64,000 nucleotides of DNA from Daphnia carinata. Taxonomy: Eukaryota; Arthropoda; Branchiopoda; Diplostraca; Daphniidae. The position numbers and the translations under genes are program-made. The DNA lies in the NCBI RefSeq assembly GCF_022539665.2, contig NC_081336.1:2480001-2544000 (forward strand), read 5' to 3'. Positions within the stretch are counted from its first letter, which is position 1. Every line of letters begins with the position of its first letter. Below the pieces are notes generated by a model. That model did no database searches. It was not told where the DNA came from and was given only the letters and a program-made list of their open reading frames with translations. Positions 35,118 through 48,085 of the stretch are shown here, piece by piece.

Positions 35118-36397
35118 TCTAGGCACTACACGAAAAAGTTTTAAAAAACCGAGAATATTGATGGTGTCACACGGAAAATTTACACCATATATAAAGACGT
35201 CTATTAAAATCACAGTGACTGTGGACCGAATGCAAACGCAACTAAAAAATTTCAAAGCGTTTCGAGCCTGCAGCACGACAACGGTAACAAGCTACAACGT
35301 TGCCGCGCATTAACCGCCAAATCAGGCATTTCATTTGTTCCTATTGGTTGTTCGAGTTGTCTACTATACGTGGGTTGGGGAAAGATTTTCCACACCCCAA
35401 ACTTTTGTCCAGGTGTGCATAAACAAAAACTCGTCACGGTAAACAAATAAGATTCTCACCTTGTTTCTGTTTTTTTTTTCACTTATTCAATTCAAGAGAA
35501 AGACGATTTGTACGCAGTCGCGCTATAGGAACACTGTAACTAGGAAAAAAAACACGATTTAGATTTCGAATATAAGGATCTGAATCTTGAAAGATTCAAA
35601 TGCTAACACATTTTGGGCATATGAAAATCTTACAACTTTGCTCGAGAAGGATAATAATAATTCTATTTCTCAAATGAAGTATAAAAAAACGAACGTATAT
35701 ATGGCTTGTTAACGACTCAAAATCGTGCTTCCATGGACCACAACTCCTCGTCGTCTTGCACTTGTGTATGTTTCTTCAGTTCCTTGCCCTTGGAAGTGCT
35801 TTGGTAAGCAAAGAAAGGGCTAAACAGCAATCTTACGCGGATGTGATGCCGGTATGCAAATCCTGATAATCTATTCCAGAGGTTAAACAACTTTCATCTG
35901 GTAGAACATCATAAAACATACAAAATAATATTTCAAATTCGCAGTATTATTTGCAGATTATTATACAAATTGCAAAGTGAATAAACGTCAAGCAAGCAAG
36001 TGTCAAGTCTCGCCCGTCGCCGCACACGGCAGAAGGCACCTAGCTAATGCAAGGCCTTTGAGTTTGACATGACAATAACAGTGGTGTGACGGTGACTCGT
36101 GAAATTCAGTGGCTTTCCTTTGCATTAAATTAATTGTTGACCTTTTAAATTCATACTCTAGAAAAGTATTCTTCTCTTCAACTATTGATTGTCTAATGCA
36201 TCTTAGCGTTTTGCGTGGTTGTCTGATGTTTTAACTTCGCAGTTCGCACTTTGCTATCTTTTCCAAGCAACGCGCGCTCTGAAAAGCGGCAACGAAGCAA
36301 TGATGGCGGACTAAATAAGTTTGACGCAATTTTTGAATGTTTATACTTAATTGTCAACATTAGCAGTAATATCAGTGGATAACAAACAAACGTCAAA
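35118..36397. promoter_or_regulatory. Divergent intergenic region TOP2 / METTL14
   Basis: 1.28 kb between the two start codons. Near TOP2, an E2F-type site (CCGCCAAA at 35314-35321, TTTGGCGG on the minus strand) and a CCAAT box on the minus strand (ATTGG at 35343-35347) sit about 200-230 bp upstream of the TOP2 ATG. This is the combination known from S/G2-regulated genes, including vertebrate TOP2A. No coding sequence is seen. Confidence 0.5.
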
Positions 36398-38060
36398 ATG
36401 GCCAACCATATAGAGAACTCTTGTGCACATGGTGAGCTAACATTCAAAGACTAACCAGTGAATATTGTAAACTTCACATCTGTTTGATTTTCAGCAGACA
36501 TAACTGTCACAGAAGAAGACAATTCTGTTAATATGGATAAAGTGGATCTTCTTAAACAGAGAAGAGAATTGTCAAGGAAGCGAAAGCAATGTCTTGTGCA
36601 AACTGTAAGTATTAATCAACTCTTATACTGACCATGCTTACATGTAGTACTATTTCTTTTCAAATTGGCAGCTGGGCATGCAATCGGTAGAAAAATTGAA
36701 AGAAGCATTAGGAAGTGGCACAGAAAATACTAAATCAAAAACAGGAATGGAATTGCTTAGACCGTCTGAAAGACATAAAAATAAAAAGAGTTCTGATGTT
36801 GATGGAAATCAGCCTGATGAAGAAACAAAACTACTGTACACAGATTCTTCAACCTTTCTCAAAGGAACTCAGTCTTCCAACCCCCACAATGACTACTGTC
36901 AACACTTTGTTGATACCGGGCAAAGACCTCAAAACTTTATAAGAGACGTTGGCTTGGCAGACAGGTAACTTTGGTAAGGACATTTAATTATATAGAGTTG
37001 TAAAAATGTAACTTTTTTTTATAGATTTGAAGAATATCCCAAGCTTAAAGAACTTATTCGTTTGAAGGATGAATTGATTAGCAAGACAGCTTCACCTCCA
37101 ATGTATTTGAAATCGGATTTGAAAACTTTCAACCTCAAAGACATAGGTTGTAAATTTGATGTCATACTAATTGAGCCACCGTTGGAAGAATATCAACGCT
37201 CTTTAGGCGTCACCAATGTCGATTTTTTATCATGGGATCAGGTACCAGTTGCACAAAAAAATAGCTTTGTATGGTAACAGTAATAACGACACTCTTTCTA
37301 GATCATGGAACTTGATATAGGAGAAGTAGCTGCCCCGAGAAGTTTCATATTTTTATGGTGCGGCTCTAGTGATGGTCTAGACCTAGGACGTGTGTGCTTG
37401 CGGCGATGGGGCTTCCGACGCTGTGAAGATATTTGTTGGATTAAGACAAATGCAGATGCACCGGGGCACTCTAAAAATCTCGAGCAAAAGGCGGTGTTTC
37501 AGCGAACTAAAGTACTATATGTCATGCACTAAAACATGTAGTGCTTTTCTTACGTTTTCCTAACTTGCTTATTTTCGAAGGAGCATTGCCTAATGGGAAT
37601 TAAAGGAACAGTAAGACGCTCCACCGATGGTGATTTCATACATGCCAATGTTGATATAGATTTGATAATTACTGAAGAACCCGAGTATGGATCTTTAGAA
37701 AAGCCGGCAGAGATTTTCAACATCATCGAACATTTTTGCTTGGGCAAGAGAAGGTTGTCACGTTAAATTTGTGTTGTTAACTTACCGAAAAATTTAACTG
37801 TCTCATCTTGTAGGCTTCATCTGTTCGGTCGGGACAGTACTATTCGACCAGGCTGGTTAACAGTTGGTCCGGCGTTAACAAACAGTAACTATAATGCAGA
37901 AACTTACGCTAGTTACTTCAACAGTAACTGTACGACTACTGGATGCACAGAGCGGATTGAAGCTCTTCGCCCTAAATCTCCACCACCAAAAGGTAGCAAA
38001 GGGACCGGGGGTGGTCGAGGAGGCTTTACCCGTGGTGCAGCTCGTGGCAGAGGAAGATGA
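36398..38060 (+). CDS. Mettl14: METTL14, RNA-binding subunit of the m6A mRNA methyltransferase
   Basis: Seven exons: 36398-36431, 36498-36604 (or from 36495), 36672-36964, 37025-37241, 37302-37511, 37581-37753 and 37814-38060. This gives 426 residues (427 with the alternative acceptor). The MT-A70 fold is evident in [13 protein letters not shown], where EPPL replaces the catalytic DPPW of METTL3, as expected for the non-catalytic partner. Other conserved blocks are [44 protein letters not shown] and [18 protein letters not shown]. The N-terminus has the basic helix [14 protein letters not shown] and the C-terminus is RGG-rich ([17 protein letters not shown]), which binds RNA. METTL14 pairs with METTL3 to deposit N6-methyladenosine on nuclear mRNA. 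The exon 2 acceptor is a NAGNAG (TCAGCAG). A plus-strand AATAAA is at 38112-38117. Confidence 0.97.
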
Positions 38061-38264
38061 AAACCGTCTTCCTTGATTATTATGTGGCCATCTGTTTCTG
38101 ACACAAATTTAAATAAACATCTCAAATACAGACGAGCAGCGATTTTCTGAATGAAATAGATGGTTTGTAAAATTTTTATTGATTAATATTCTAATGAGAA
38201 GTGGTTAACAACATTCTCATTTGTGCATTAAATGAAGTAAAACGCTTATCAAAACAGTGTGCAA
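38061..38264. terminator. Convergent 3' ends of METTL14 and the adhesion GPCR
   Basis: About 200 bp between stop codons. A METTL14 poly(A) signal (AATAAA, 38112-38117, plus) and an adhesion GPCR signal (minus strand, TTTATT at 38175-38180) lie about 60 bp apart, facing each other. The two 3' UTRs should nearly meet. Confidence 0.5.
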
Positions 38265-41200
38265 TTAAACACTAGTAGTTATATTCTGATTGGGTTGTCG
38301 GACCCCCTTATTAATACCTTTATTCTTCCGTTCATGGGGGTTCGAAGAGACAGATGCAGAAGTAGACTCGGTTACTGCAGTACTGCTCGCAGAATGTGAC
38401 TCGCCATGACTGGAGTTACCACCAGCAGACGATGTAGCTTTTGATTTTTTCTGGCTGTCTGAATCTAGTTTACCAAATCCAAATCTTGTAAGCCACAATT
38501 GACGTGCAGAGGGATCTCTACCAACATACAGGACAAACAGAAAGAAACCCTGAAAAGTTGTGGTTAAGCAAAACAGGTAGGAAAAAATAACAGAGTTAGT
38601 TGGACCAACGGCAAAAAATCCGAAAATCCAAGACATTCCCAACAAAATAAAATTCATTAAGGAAGCCACGAATTTCTCTTTCGCTTGTTTACTTTCCGAT
38701 TGATTTGTTCGCAATCCACGTCCTGAAGCAGCAATACTACGGACGACGAAAACGAATAAAGTAAGATTGATTAGAAAGAGAATGATCACCGGAGCGAGGA
38801 CAGCAAAATAAAATGCAGTTGGTCGTATCCAGCAGTAACCTTCACTTCCTGTATACGAATCCACATCGTAGATAAGGACGATGATGACTGGAACAGATGG
38901 AACGGTCCAAGCCAATACCGTTGCTTTCAACAGAAAACGAGGCATGTAAGTCCCAAAGACTTTGACGAGACGCTGGTATTGATGGTAAGCTTCAATGGTC
39001 ATCCAGCAAAACGTGGCCAATAGGAAGTAATGCAAGAAAATGGCAGTCAAACGACAAGCTTCACTATTGCCAACACGATCCACTCCAGCAAGGAAAGTTA
39101 TCAGTAGAATGATTAAAGCAGCTGAGAGTTGAACTAGAAATTTGTGACCAAGAGGCTTTCTCCATGACGGAAAAATTGCAAATGTAGCCAAAATGAGTAG
39201 TAGCCCTAAAATTGAGGCTGAAGAGCCGAGCAGAGTTATGAAATTCAAGATAGCCCCGTGGACGGTAGACTGCAATTCTTTCTCCGAACGAGAAACGAGA
39301 AGAGTGAAAGTTGACAGGTGGTTGCAATAGCATACTTCCATGCCGTTTCTGCTACCTTCGAGCCAGCATCCATCCGTAGACCAGCCACCATTTCCAAAAT
39401 TTATTTTCTCGTCCCAGAAAACACAACGTAAAAGATGTCTGTTTTCAGCAGTTGTGGGAATCCTCGGTCGAAAAAAAAGGGTGAGTGGTTTCTTCAGTTG
39501 GTACGGAGGAGGAAACAGCTTGACCTGAATCATTCCACCATTACCAGTAAACAAATGATCGCTCTGACGCCAACGTTGTGGATAGGAAGATTCAGACATA
39601 AAAACGGCCGAAGAAAATTGGCCAGAAGCTGCTGAAGCATCAACCAATCGGCTGTCTGGATAAGCCACGAACACTACTTGTTCTCTGTCGTTGACATTGT
39701 TCTGGAACGGGAGAAGGACGGTCACGTTGGACTCTTGAATCTTTTCAAATGTCGCAGAGTTAAACAAGGCATCAGACTGAACGATGCTGTCTTCATTTGT
39801 TGACACAGTGAACCCAATAACACTATCATCTTTATGCTCCTTGAAACGTTCCCATGAAGTGACAGCTACAAACGGTAGTTCCAGGTTGAATCGTTGAACG
39901 GCTGATCCATTTCGCTCTCCGTTTTGGTCCGTTGTCATATTGATCCTAGCAAAAAAACGTTCGGTTGCTCGAGACAAATCTGAAGAAAAAGCCGATGATT
40001 GCTGAGCTTGAACTAGAGTCTTCACATCTAAACTATTGATCTACAATTCAAAATGTTGATACTGTTGATAAATCGACACTATTGTTTATAATTTAAAAAT
40101 GTTACTTGGTGAAGAATGACGTTGAAATTGTCGACATCTTCCTTGTTTAGAACTTTGTCAGGCATGTGTATACTGAGCATGAATAGCGAGTTTGTTAATA
40201 GTTCTAATTCAGCTGGATTAGGATTCCAGCCGCTAATAGATTGTCGGATCATCTCAAGATAGCGGCTACTCCCCAATTCTCCCAACATCCATGTGCTTGA
40301 GTAGAGTTGATCAAAGAGGGTAGATGTCTTCACGCACTCAGACTTGACAGAAAACCCTAGGTAATGAATCATGTTACCAAAAAGTGGTTAAACTCAACGC
40401 ACCTCATATTGGTCCAGCGATTCCCAGTACCCTCCAATGAATTGGTTGCCGAGACATCGTCGCCTCAGCATGCGTCCGTCTTGTGTGACGCAATGAGGAA
40501 TTGATGTCACACTAGATCCGATTGTTGCCTTTGGCCAACTGAGTTTCCCGTTGGTAGTTGTATCTTCGCTAGGACAAAAGTCTGCCGACCTCGCATTTAC
40601 GAAGTCAAGGTCTCCGCTAGGTTGTCCATCAAAACTCTGATTAGAAATTGAAGAAGCGTAAGACCTTAAGTCTTCCAAAAAGACTTCTTCGCGACTGGGT
40701 GGCGTAGGATCACGGTGATTGATTCCGTATACTTCTCTTTTCTTTCTAGCAGGTAATTCAGTGCTAAAGGCATTAAACATCATGAGAACGCGATACTTGA
40801 TTAGCAAAGAATTGCTAGAAGGCTCAGCTTCGAATGCCACATTGTCAGCAGGAGAGACAAACTGGCTCACGTATTGAGGATGGCGCGCGAAGAATTCGTC
40901 AATCACCGCAATACGCTCACGCATGTGAAAGTAATGAATGTACTTGAATGACGCTCGTTGAATACTACTAGCTCGGAAAGTTGCATCATGATGGTCAGTT
41001 AAATATTGTCCAGTTCTATGTTTCAATGTCACTATGAACGAAAAGAATCCATGTTCCATATGGGATATGATCGAGGAAGTTTTCAGATTCTCTGTTGACC
41101 ATTCGTCCCATGTTTCGCAGCTGGTTTCTATTGCTCGCCATTCCATCAGACTCACGTTGCGCGTACCAGCGTTGCTGATGAGACTGTAGTTTAAACTGAT

Positions 41201-44200
41201 TTCTTTTAATGTGCTGTAATTTGCAGTAAAAGTTGAGTTCCCCAGGAAACAGGTCAATAAAGAAAGCGAAGGTGGTTCATCGTCTGTGATTTCACGTGGT
41301 TGGCTTTCTTCTAGAAGAGTTCTGTTGTGAATTTCAGGTTGACGATGTATCTCTCGCAAATGTAAAGGTATCGGTTGAATTGATACAAACGGTCTGAACA
41401 CAGTATCTAATTTCATTTGGAGAGTCAATTGCCGTTGTGGTACTATTTCCTGCTGGCATAAAAAACTACTTAATCTTGTTTCCTTCAGCTCAGGTTGCCA
41501 AAAAGCCATTATACGATTAGAGGATAATCTATAACCATGTAGGGAGATGGCATTTCCTGGTTCTTCTGGCTGGCCAATAACTGCCACGGCACTTTTCCAA
41601 TCGACTTGATGTTGGTATGTCCAGTTAGAATTATCAATCCACTTATATCCATCTGAAGTTCTCTTGAGACCAATCCACATATCACACGTTTTGAACATGT
41701 CTAACAAAACGGCCGAAGTCGAACGCTCAGGAGCCACAGCTAAATCTCCTCCTCTTTTTCTACACTCCAATTCAGCTTCGTCAAATGTAGCTTCTACACC
41801 ACCGAATAACTTGAAGCAATAGTTTCTTTCGGCGATTAATGTAGAGGTTAGCCAGCCCAACGGACATTGGCCATTCCTTGTGAAGTTCACTGTTGAATTG
41901 ATGCTGACGATGGAGTAAGTGGACTTCAGTCTTGGCCTAATGCAAACCATTGGGATATTTTCAGTACACAGAGCGCTTTCCAGCGTTCTTGTTTTTATGT
42001 CCAATTTCAAGCAATTTAATGAAGCATTGAGTTTACTCCAATCAGCTAACAATCCCAAATCATCTACCAAATTCTGCAGTTCTTCGTCCCATGAACTTTC
42101 CACGGGTCCTTCTTCCTCTTAGAAACAACGGTCGTTGTAAACTGTTAAAAATAAAGTGTTACATTTCCAAAGTAGTACCTTTGAAATTCGTCCAGGGCCA
42201 TACAGGTCTTAAAGGTCCCAGGTTTGTTCTTCTTTGCACTGGAATCCATAATTGATTAAAATCCAATGTTTTAGCTGTGCCTGAATTCTTGTTCTCATCA
42301 ATCCAATAAAATGCTAGCCGAATCCATTCGGACATTTCCCACAATTCATCGACTTCATCGATCTGATATTCAGCCATGCATTGAGCAATACTTTTGGAAA
42401 ATGGTAGTGGCTTGATGAATTTCAAGCAACGCCCTTCGAAGTCGTGAAAGGATGCCATGCAATTCAAACACACCTGCATAGGATTAAGCCAACAATTTTG
42501 AGCATTCTTAAGCAGAAAAAAATAATAATAGTTTGCCGTACGTACTGAACTCGTTTTCCATTCATCGAATCTGGTCGAATTGAACCAATCAGCTTTACAT
42601 TGCCTAGCAGCGTAAAGACATTCGTCTAAATCTTCATCACGGTAGTTCGAATCAGATTTTCTGGACAATGTGGCTTGATTTGCAAACACTAAAGTTGGGT
42701 CTGTTTCTTCGTTGATGCAATAATTAAGCATAATCACTTGAATGCTTTGGAAATATCGGTCGTATTCTCTTCCAACACCATCATCCAAACTCATCCAGTA
42801 ACTGAAGGAATCCGAATGACTAATGTTTCGTAAAAACAAGCTTAATTTCCGCGTTCCGTTTGGGTCCTAGCGATTGATATATTGGTTAAGACATACAAGG
42901 TTTAAAAGAAAAATAGCTACAAAATAAAACAGTTTGCACAAGTACCATACTAGCCCAATGAACATAAAAACTGTATGTGTTAGTAGAGTTGTCAGGATAA
43001 GACAAGAATGGTGGATAATCCAAGTGAAAAACTGGCAGCTGGTGGGATGGAATACCTGTTTGGTTCCTAAGCTATAAACATAAATGAACAAAAATTGCAA
43101 TCTAAACGATAAATGTAAAAAATTGATTGAAAATTATACCTCAGGCTGCATGAACATCTCAAAGAAGGTTTGCACGGCTGAAAAATGAATCATTTTTAAC
43201 TGGAATTCAACCCGCAAGCTAACAGATTGAGGTAAAACCAAAATATGTTCTTTAGAGCGATAAGCTTTTCCCAATGAAACACACACAATTTCACAGGCAA
43301 CTTTTCCTATCCAATTCAAAGTCCACCACAGAGTTTTGGCAAGAAGTGCAGCCTCTCCAGACCCGAATCCGATATTTGAATCTGAAATACTCTGCATTAA
43401 AATTTAAGATCTAGTTTAGCAAAATAAGCCTTAGACAATACGAATTTATAAACAAACCAAAGTGGTACTTACCACGTTGCCATCAAATTCCGATTTAAAA
43501 GCTCCATTCCTCAGCCAACGATACTGATACTGCAAACAACCCGACATTTCGATCGGAATAATTTCACAGGATAAATTAAATCCCTTCTCACTTGAAGGTT
43601 TAATCACCAAAAACGGAGGATGAGACCTATACTCTCCACCAGAGTTGGGGGAAGCGTGCTCTGAGCGAAACGCAGGTGGATGGTCTCCATTAGGAATTAA
43701 ATACGGGTAATTGTCCTCGTTAACGAACGCGAAAGGACCTGTTTACATTTTATCAATTTCATTTTACCACCTTTATATAATTTTTAAAAAATTGACAAAT
43801 CTAAAGCTAGTTTCTTACTCGGTGGACGATCTTTAACCTCGTCGCCCTCTACCATAACACAAACGTAAGGTAGTCGTTGATGACAGGAGGTTTCTGCAAT
43901 AGCTTTATTTTGGTCCATAGAATAGCACAATTTGTTCGTATCGAATCTTCTCTCAGCATAGTACTGAATCACTGTCATATTCAGCTCCTCCACTAAACAT
44001 GATAAAAACAATTTAAATTTTCTCGGACTTACGAAATTAGTGGAAAATTACTTGGTACGTGACCCATCCATTGAAGCCGGCCTTCTATCCAACTCAATCC
44101 AATCCATATTGGCTGCCCTGCAGTCCAAACAGATGAGTCGAGAAGCAACTAAAAGATTGGGATACATTTTGTTCTATTATGCTTTAACACAATGTTTTAA

Positions 44201-44433
44201 AATCACGTTACATTGAAATGGTTCTCACGAGGAAAACCCCCGTTAAGTCTGTTGCAGTGTTCCGAAGCCTCCTGCCAAGAAAGACGTTTTACAATCGTTA
44301 CATTGTTTTCGTCTCTTTCCTCTGGAACCCAAATGAGAAAGTCCGTTGACGAGTTCCCGAATTGGGCGGCCGTCAACGAAACCATGGCGCAAAGAAGCAC
44401 CAAATGCAAAAAAGAATGATACTTTGGACGCAT
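38265..44433 (-). CDS. Adhesion GPCR with C-type-lectin, Ig-like and HormR domains
   Basis: About ten exons, roughly 1,800 residues. The signal peptide starts at 44433 (MRPKYHSFLHLVLLCAMV). The first CTLD spans about 43800-44350 (WIGLSW, ending CHQRLPYVCVM). An Ig-like segment follows (FNLSCEI, YQYRWLRNG, about 43490-43640). A divergent central region leads to a second, well-formed CTLD at 41440-41870 (FDEAELECRKRGGDLAVA, MWIGLKR, FLCQQ). A hormone-receptor domain (FCPSED through GGYWESLDQYEC, about 40300-40600) and a GAIN region come next. The GPS at 39310-39430 has CVFWD, GCWLEGSRNG and CYCNHLSTF, with autoproteolysis expected at HL/S. The secretin-type seven-helix bundle covers about 38530-39280, followed by a Ser-rich tail. 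Ligand unknown; lectin domains suggest a glycan or extracellular matrix partner. Boundaries of central exons are approximate. Confidence 0.9.
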
Positions 44434-45131
44434 CAAGTTCCGCGTAACAGGTTTACTTCCACAGAGAAAAGAGGTTGTTACTGACTAAAAATGTACTAAT
44501 GAAATGAATCTCAGCATTTCGGAAGGTTTTCAGATTTTACGGAGACTTTTCTAGTTAAAAAGAAAAACAAAACAAAAAAACTGGATAACAAGGCACCACA
44601 TCCTCCTTGGAATATTCAACTCTCATAACACGATACATTTTTTCGACATACCACAAAAAAGGAAACCGCAGGTAACTCTAAGTCATAGAGTAATTTAAGC
44701 AATGTTTTAATGTCATAATTTTTAGCTTTTAGCAATGACACAACCAACAAGTTAACGAAAAATAGTGATAAATGTAATGTATAATCCTACCCAATTCACC
44801 GTCAATTACACACTTTTATTATGTATTCGTACGCCAAAGTGAATGAAGAAAGTCTTTCCAATGACTCCTATGGAAGACTGGGAAAACAAATTAAATGCCT
44901 TCAAATACCAATCACTATTGGAACCATTTTAAAGTAGGGGCACCGAAATTATTGATACCCTGAATCCTGATGAACGAAATGAATTAAAGCACAAAAGCTA
45001 TAACGGTGTCGTATAAGAAAACACGAAAGATTCTGAAGACTGCAGATGTGGAAAATGAACGATTAATAAAACAGTTAAGATCGTATACGCCTATAAATTA
45101 ATTAAATATAACAAAGGCACATTAGTTATTT
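44434..45131. other. Intergenic: GPCR promoter and ABCH copy 1 3' flank
   Basis: About 700 bp without a gene. From 44726 onward the sequence is a diverged direct repeat of the 3' flank of ABCH copy 2 (from 49281), about 4.55 kb away. The part next to 44433 should hold the GPCR promoter. Confidence 0.5.
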
Positions 45132-48085
45132 CTAACTAGAATTCTTACGATAACGCAGGACACATACGCAGAGTGCCAACAGCCCAAAACTCCATACGAG
45201 GCTCGCAAGAACACCCTCGAAAACATCAGCTTTTTCTAACCCCCATCCGCGAATCATTACATATCTAAGAGCTTTTATGGCGCTCGTCGATGGAAGACAA
45301 TAAACCACATCTCTTAAGTAATATGACAACCCTTCAATCGGCCACAACATTCCACCCATAACAATCACCATCATAAAGTTTCCGGTCGAAAGAGAAATAA
45401 CGCCATTCATATTGTCGCAAACAACGGCTATCAGCAAACCTACAATTCCCCCAAATTGATTGCATATTTTAGTAGGTCATTTAAGCAAATTAAAAGACAT
45501 TACGCACCGAAGCACATGCCGACGATTCCTTGAAGAACACCGATCAGGACAGCTAGTACTACATTTCCGTAACAAGGAACGTTGAAAACCAATAACATTC
45601 CCAAGTAAGTCAACGCTGTCTGGCCAACCATAAACATGAACTGGCTCATCAAGTTACTGATCAAAATTTCATGCATTTGAACACCTGCCAAAGATAGTAT
45701 TGGTGAATTGAAAGCCAATAGTTTAAGGTATTTTATTGTACGTACCTGCCACCAGATTGCGATCAAGAAGACCTTGTTCTTTTTCGATAACCATGGTGGT
45801 TGCTGTTAAAAGAAGGGCACCGGTGTAAATGATCCTTGGATACCGAAAAATACATTTTAATTAGGAAAAACAAAATTCATGAATAAGTTAAGACATTTAC
45901 GATATTATACGACCAGCAGCCGTATATTCCTTAAACGGAGCATCTTCCCGGCCGTAAACTGGATCGAGGAACTAGATAATGGAAAACATTTAATTAATTT
46001 AGTTTTACAGTTGAATTAGAAAAATACGTTGATAAGAAAATTCCTTGCTGTATTATAAAGATTAGATATAACAATACCATAATAGGCATCTTTTCTGCTT
46101 CCGGATTCTGTCCGCATACTTTTGAAAAATCTTTCACAAAACCATCATATGCATCTACCAGCCATCTATGGAGATATACAGCAACCTGTTGATCTTTAAA
46201 AGCCACAAATTAATATGTATACTAAACAAAATAGAAAATATTCAAGTTTTCATTAGCTTACTAGATGTATCCATGTGAACATTTATCCGCCTGCCAATGA
46301 TGCTTTCTAAGTCTACTGCCCAGTCTTTCTTTTCGAATTCTTCAGTGAAGTTCCTACCGAAGTGGACAACACCCCAGACGTGACCTCTTCTTCCAGCCTC
46401 CATGGCATCAGAGATATTTTCATAGGGTACCTGCCCTTGTTTTATGAATAATTAAACTATTGAACCACGACAATTAATTTAATTGAACAAAATATTAAAC
46501 CTGAATTATCTTGTCGTTAATATAACGAAGATAACGACAACTAAGCATGGAATACTCGCAATCCGTCGCGTTGGTACAAACACGGCCCAAACCCGGATCA
46601 AGCTCATCATTGACAATGGCCATCCTGAGATCTATTGGCTCATTACCAAGAGCAATACTACTCACAGCCGTTTGGAAAACGGTCATTAAAAAGGTCAACA
46701 GAAACAATCTAAATAATCATAATGTCAATGTTGAATCGAGTACAGAAATATTTAAGCACTATTACCCAATGCTGCGAAATGACATCATATAGTCCTTGCG
46801 AATGAGCACGGAAAGACGATGAGGACATGGCAAGATGTTTTTATAGTTAAAACTTTTGCATAATCTTGCTTTGGAATTAACGCTATCGTCATTAACTGGC
46901 CGGGTCGTTACAGGAATGTCCATATTTACATTTGTTTCACAAGAAAGTGTTTGAGACGCAATAGCTTCAGTCGAATCACAAATTGCAGCCTGTGATCCGG
47001 TAGAACTAGTTTGTTCCATTGAATGTCTACCATCGTCTCTCATACAAAACTGGACGAAGACATCCTCCAACGACGAGAGTTGAAATTTTCTTAGTAGATT
47101 TTCAGGTGAGTCTTCCACTAACAACCGACCTGACCGCATCATTCCAACCTATAGGACTTTACATTTTCGTTAATTGGCTTTAAAAGTCTTCAATAAATCA
47201 ATACCGTATGAGCATTTCGTGCTTCTTCGATGTAATGCGTTGTGACAATGACTGTTCTTCCATGTTCGACACTTTGCCGTATAAGATGGTTCCAGATGCT
47301 ATTATTGGTAGCAAAATAAAGTAAAAACAAGAAAATGGTGTTAGTAATTCTTTGGAATATTCATCAAAGAGAACGACTGTTCTAAATAACATCGGAATTA
47401 AAACATTTTAAGAGCTCGCTATTTACCTGTGTCGAAGTACGGGATCGACTCCTACAGTTGGCTCATCTAAAATAAGTAATTCGGGTTCGTGAAACAACGC
47501 AACGGTGAACGACACACGGCGCTGCTGACCGCCGCTCAGCGTCTTGACGTAACGATCGCACGCAGGTAGGTCCAACAATTTACACAGAAATTCACATTGT
47601 GAGTTGATGAATGCCGCCTTTAACTTGTAGATAGCACCGAAGAAAAAGAGCGTCTCCTTGATTGTGAAATTTCCATAGAGGGCCAATTCTTGTGGCATGT
47701 AGCCGACATTAGGGCCAGGGACTCCGCTATGAACAGAACCGGTTTCGTGTCCCAAGACTGTTATCTCTCCGCTATTTAAACCACGACTGCCAACGACACA
47801 ACTTAAAAGTGTAGTTTTTCCACAACCACTAGCCCCCAACAGCCCATATCTGTGAATCATTAAGAATTATTAATGTAATAAATTATTGTATAGTATGATT
47901 ACTGCTTACATAGTTCCTCGTTTAACGGACATGTCCAGCCCTTGTAGGACGTTGCAACTATTTTTGCCGGAACCATACGTTTTAACAGCTTTGCGGATTA
48001 GAACTCCGTGAGCATTTGCAACAGCTCCCGTTGCTCTAGTATCAATCCGATTGGATGACGCGTCCAAAGATTGAATTTCCTCCAT
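45132..48085 (-). CDS. ABCH subfamily half transporter, copy 1
   Basis: A multi-exon gene, ATG at 48085, stop TAG at 45132-45134, roughly 720 residues. The NBD comes first: Walker [10 protein letters not shown], a Q-loop in [15 protein letters not shown], signature LSGGQQRR, Walker [14 protein letters not shown] and switch histidine in [10 protein letters not shown] cytoplasmic linker and an ABC2-type membrane domain with a large external loop ([19 protein letters not shown]) follow. The six helices end in LLALCVCVLRYRKNSS. NBD-before-TMD half transporters of this type form the arthropod-enriched ABCH subfamily. Some members (Drosophila snustorr) move lipids to the cuticle barrier. They should work as dimers in the plasma membrane. 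The substrate here is unknown. Copy 2 is a close tandem paralogue, so cross-regulation or redundancy is likely. Confidence 0.92.
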
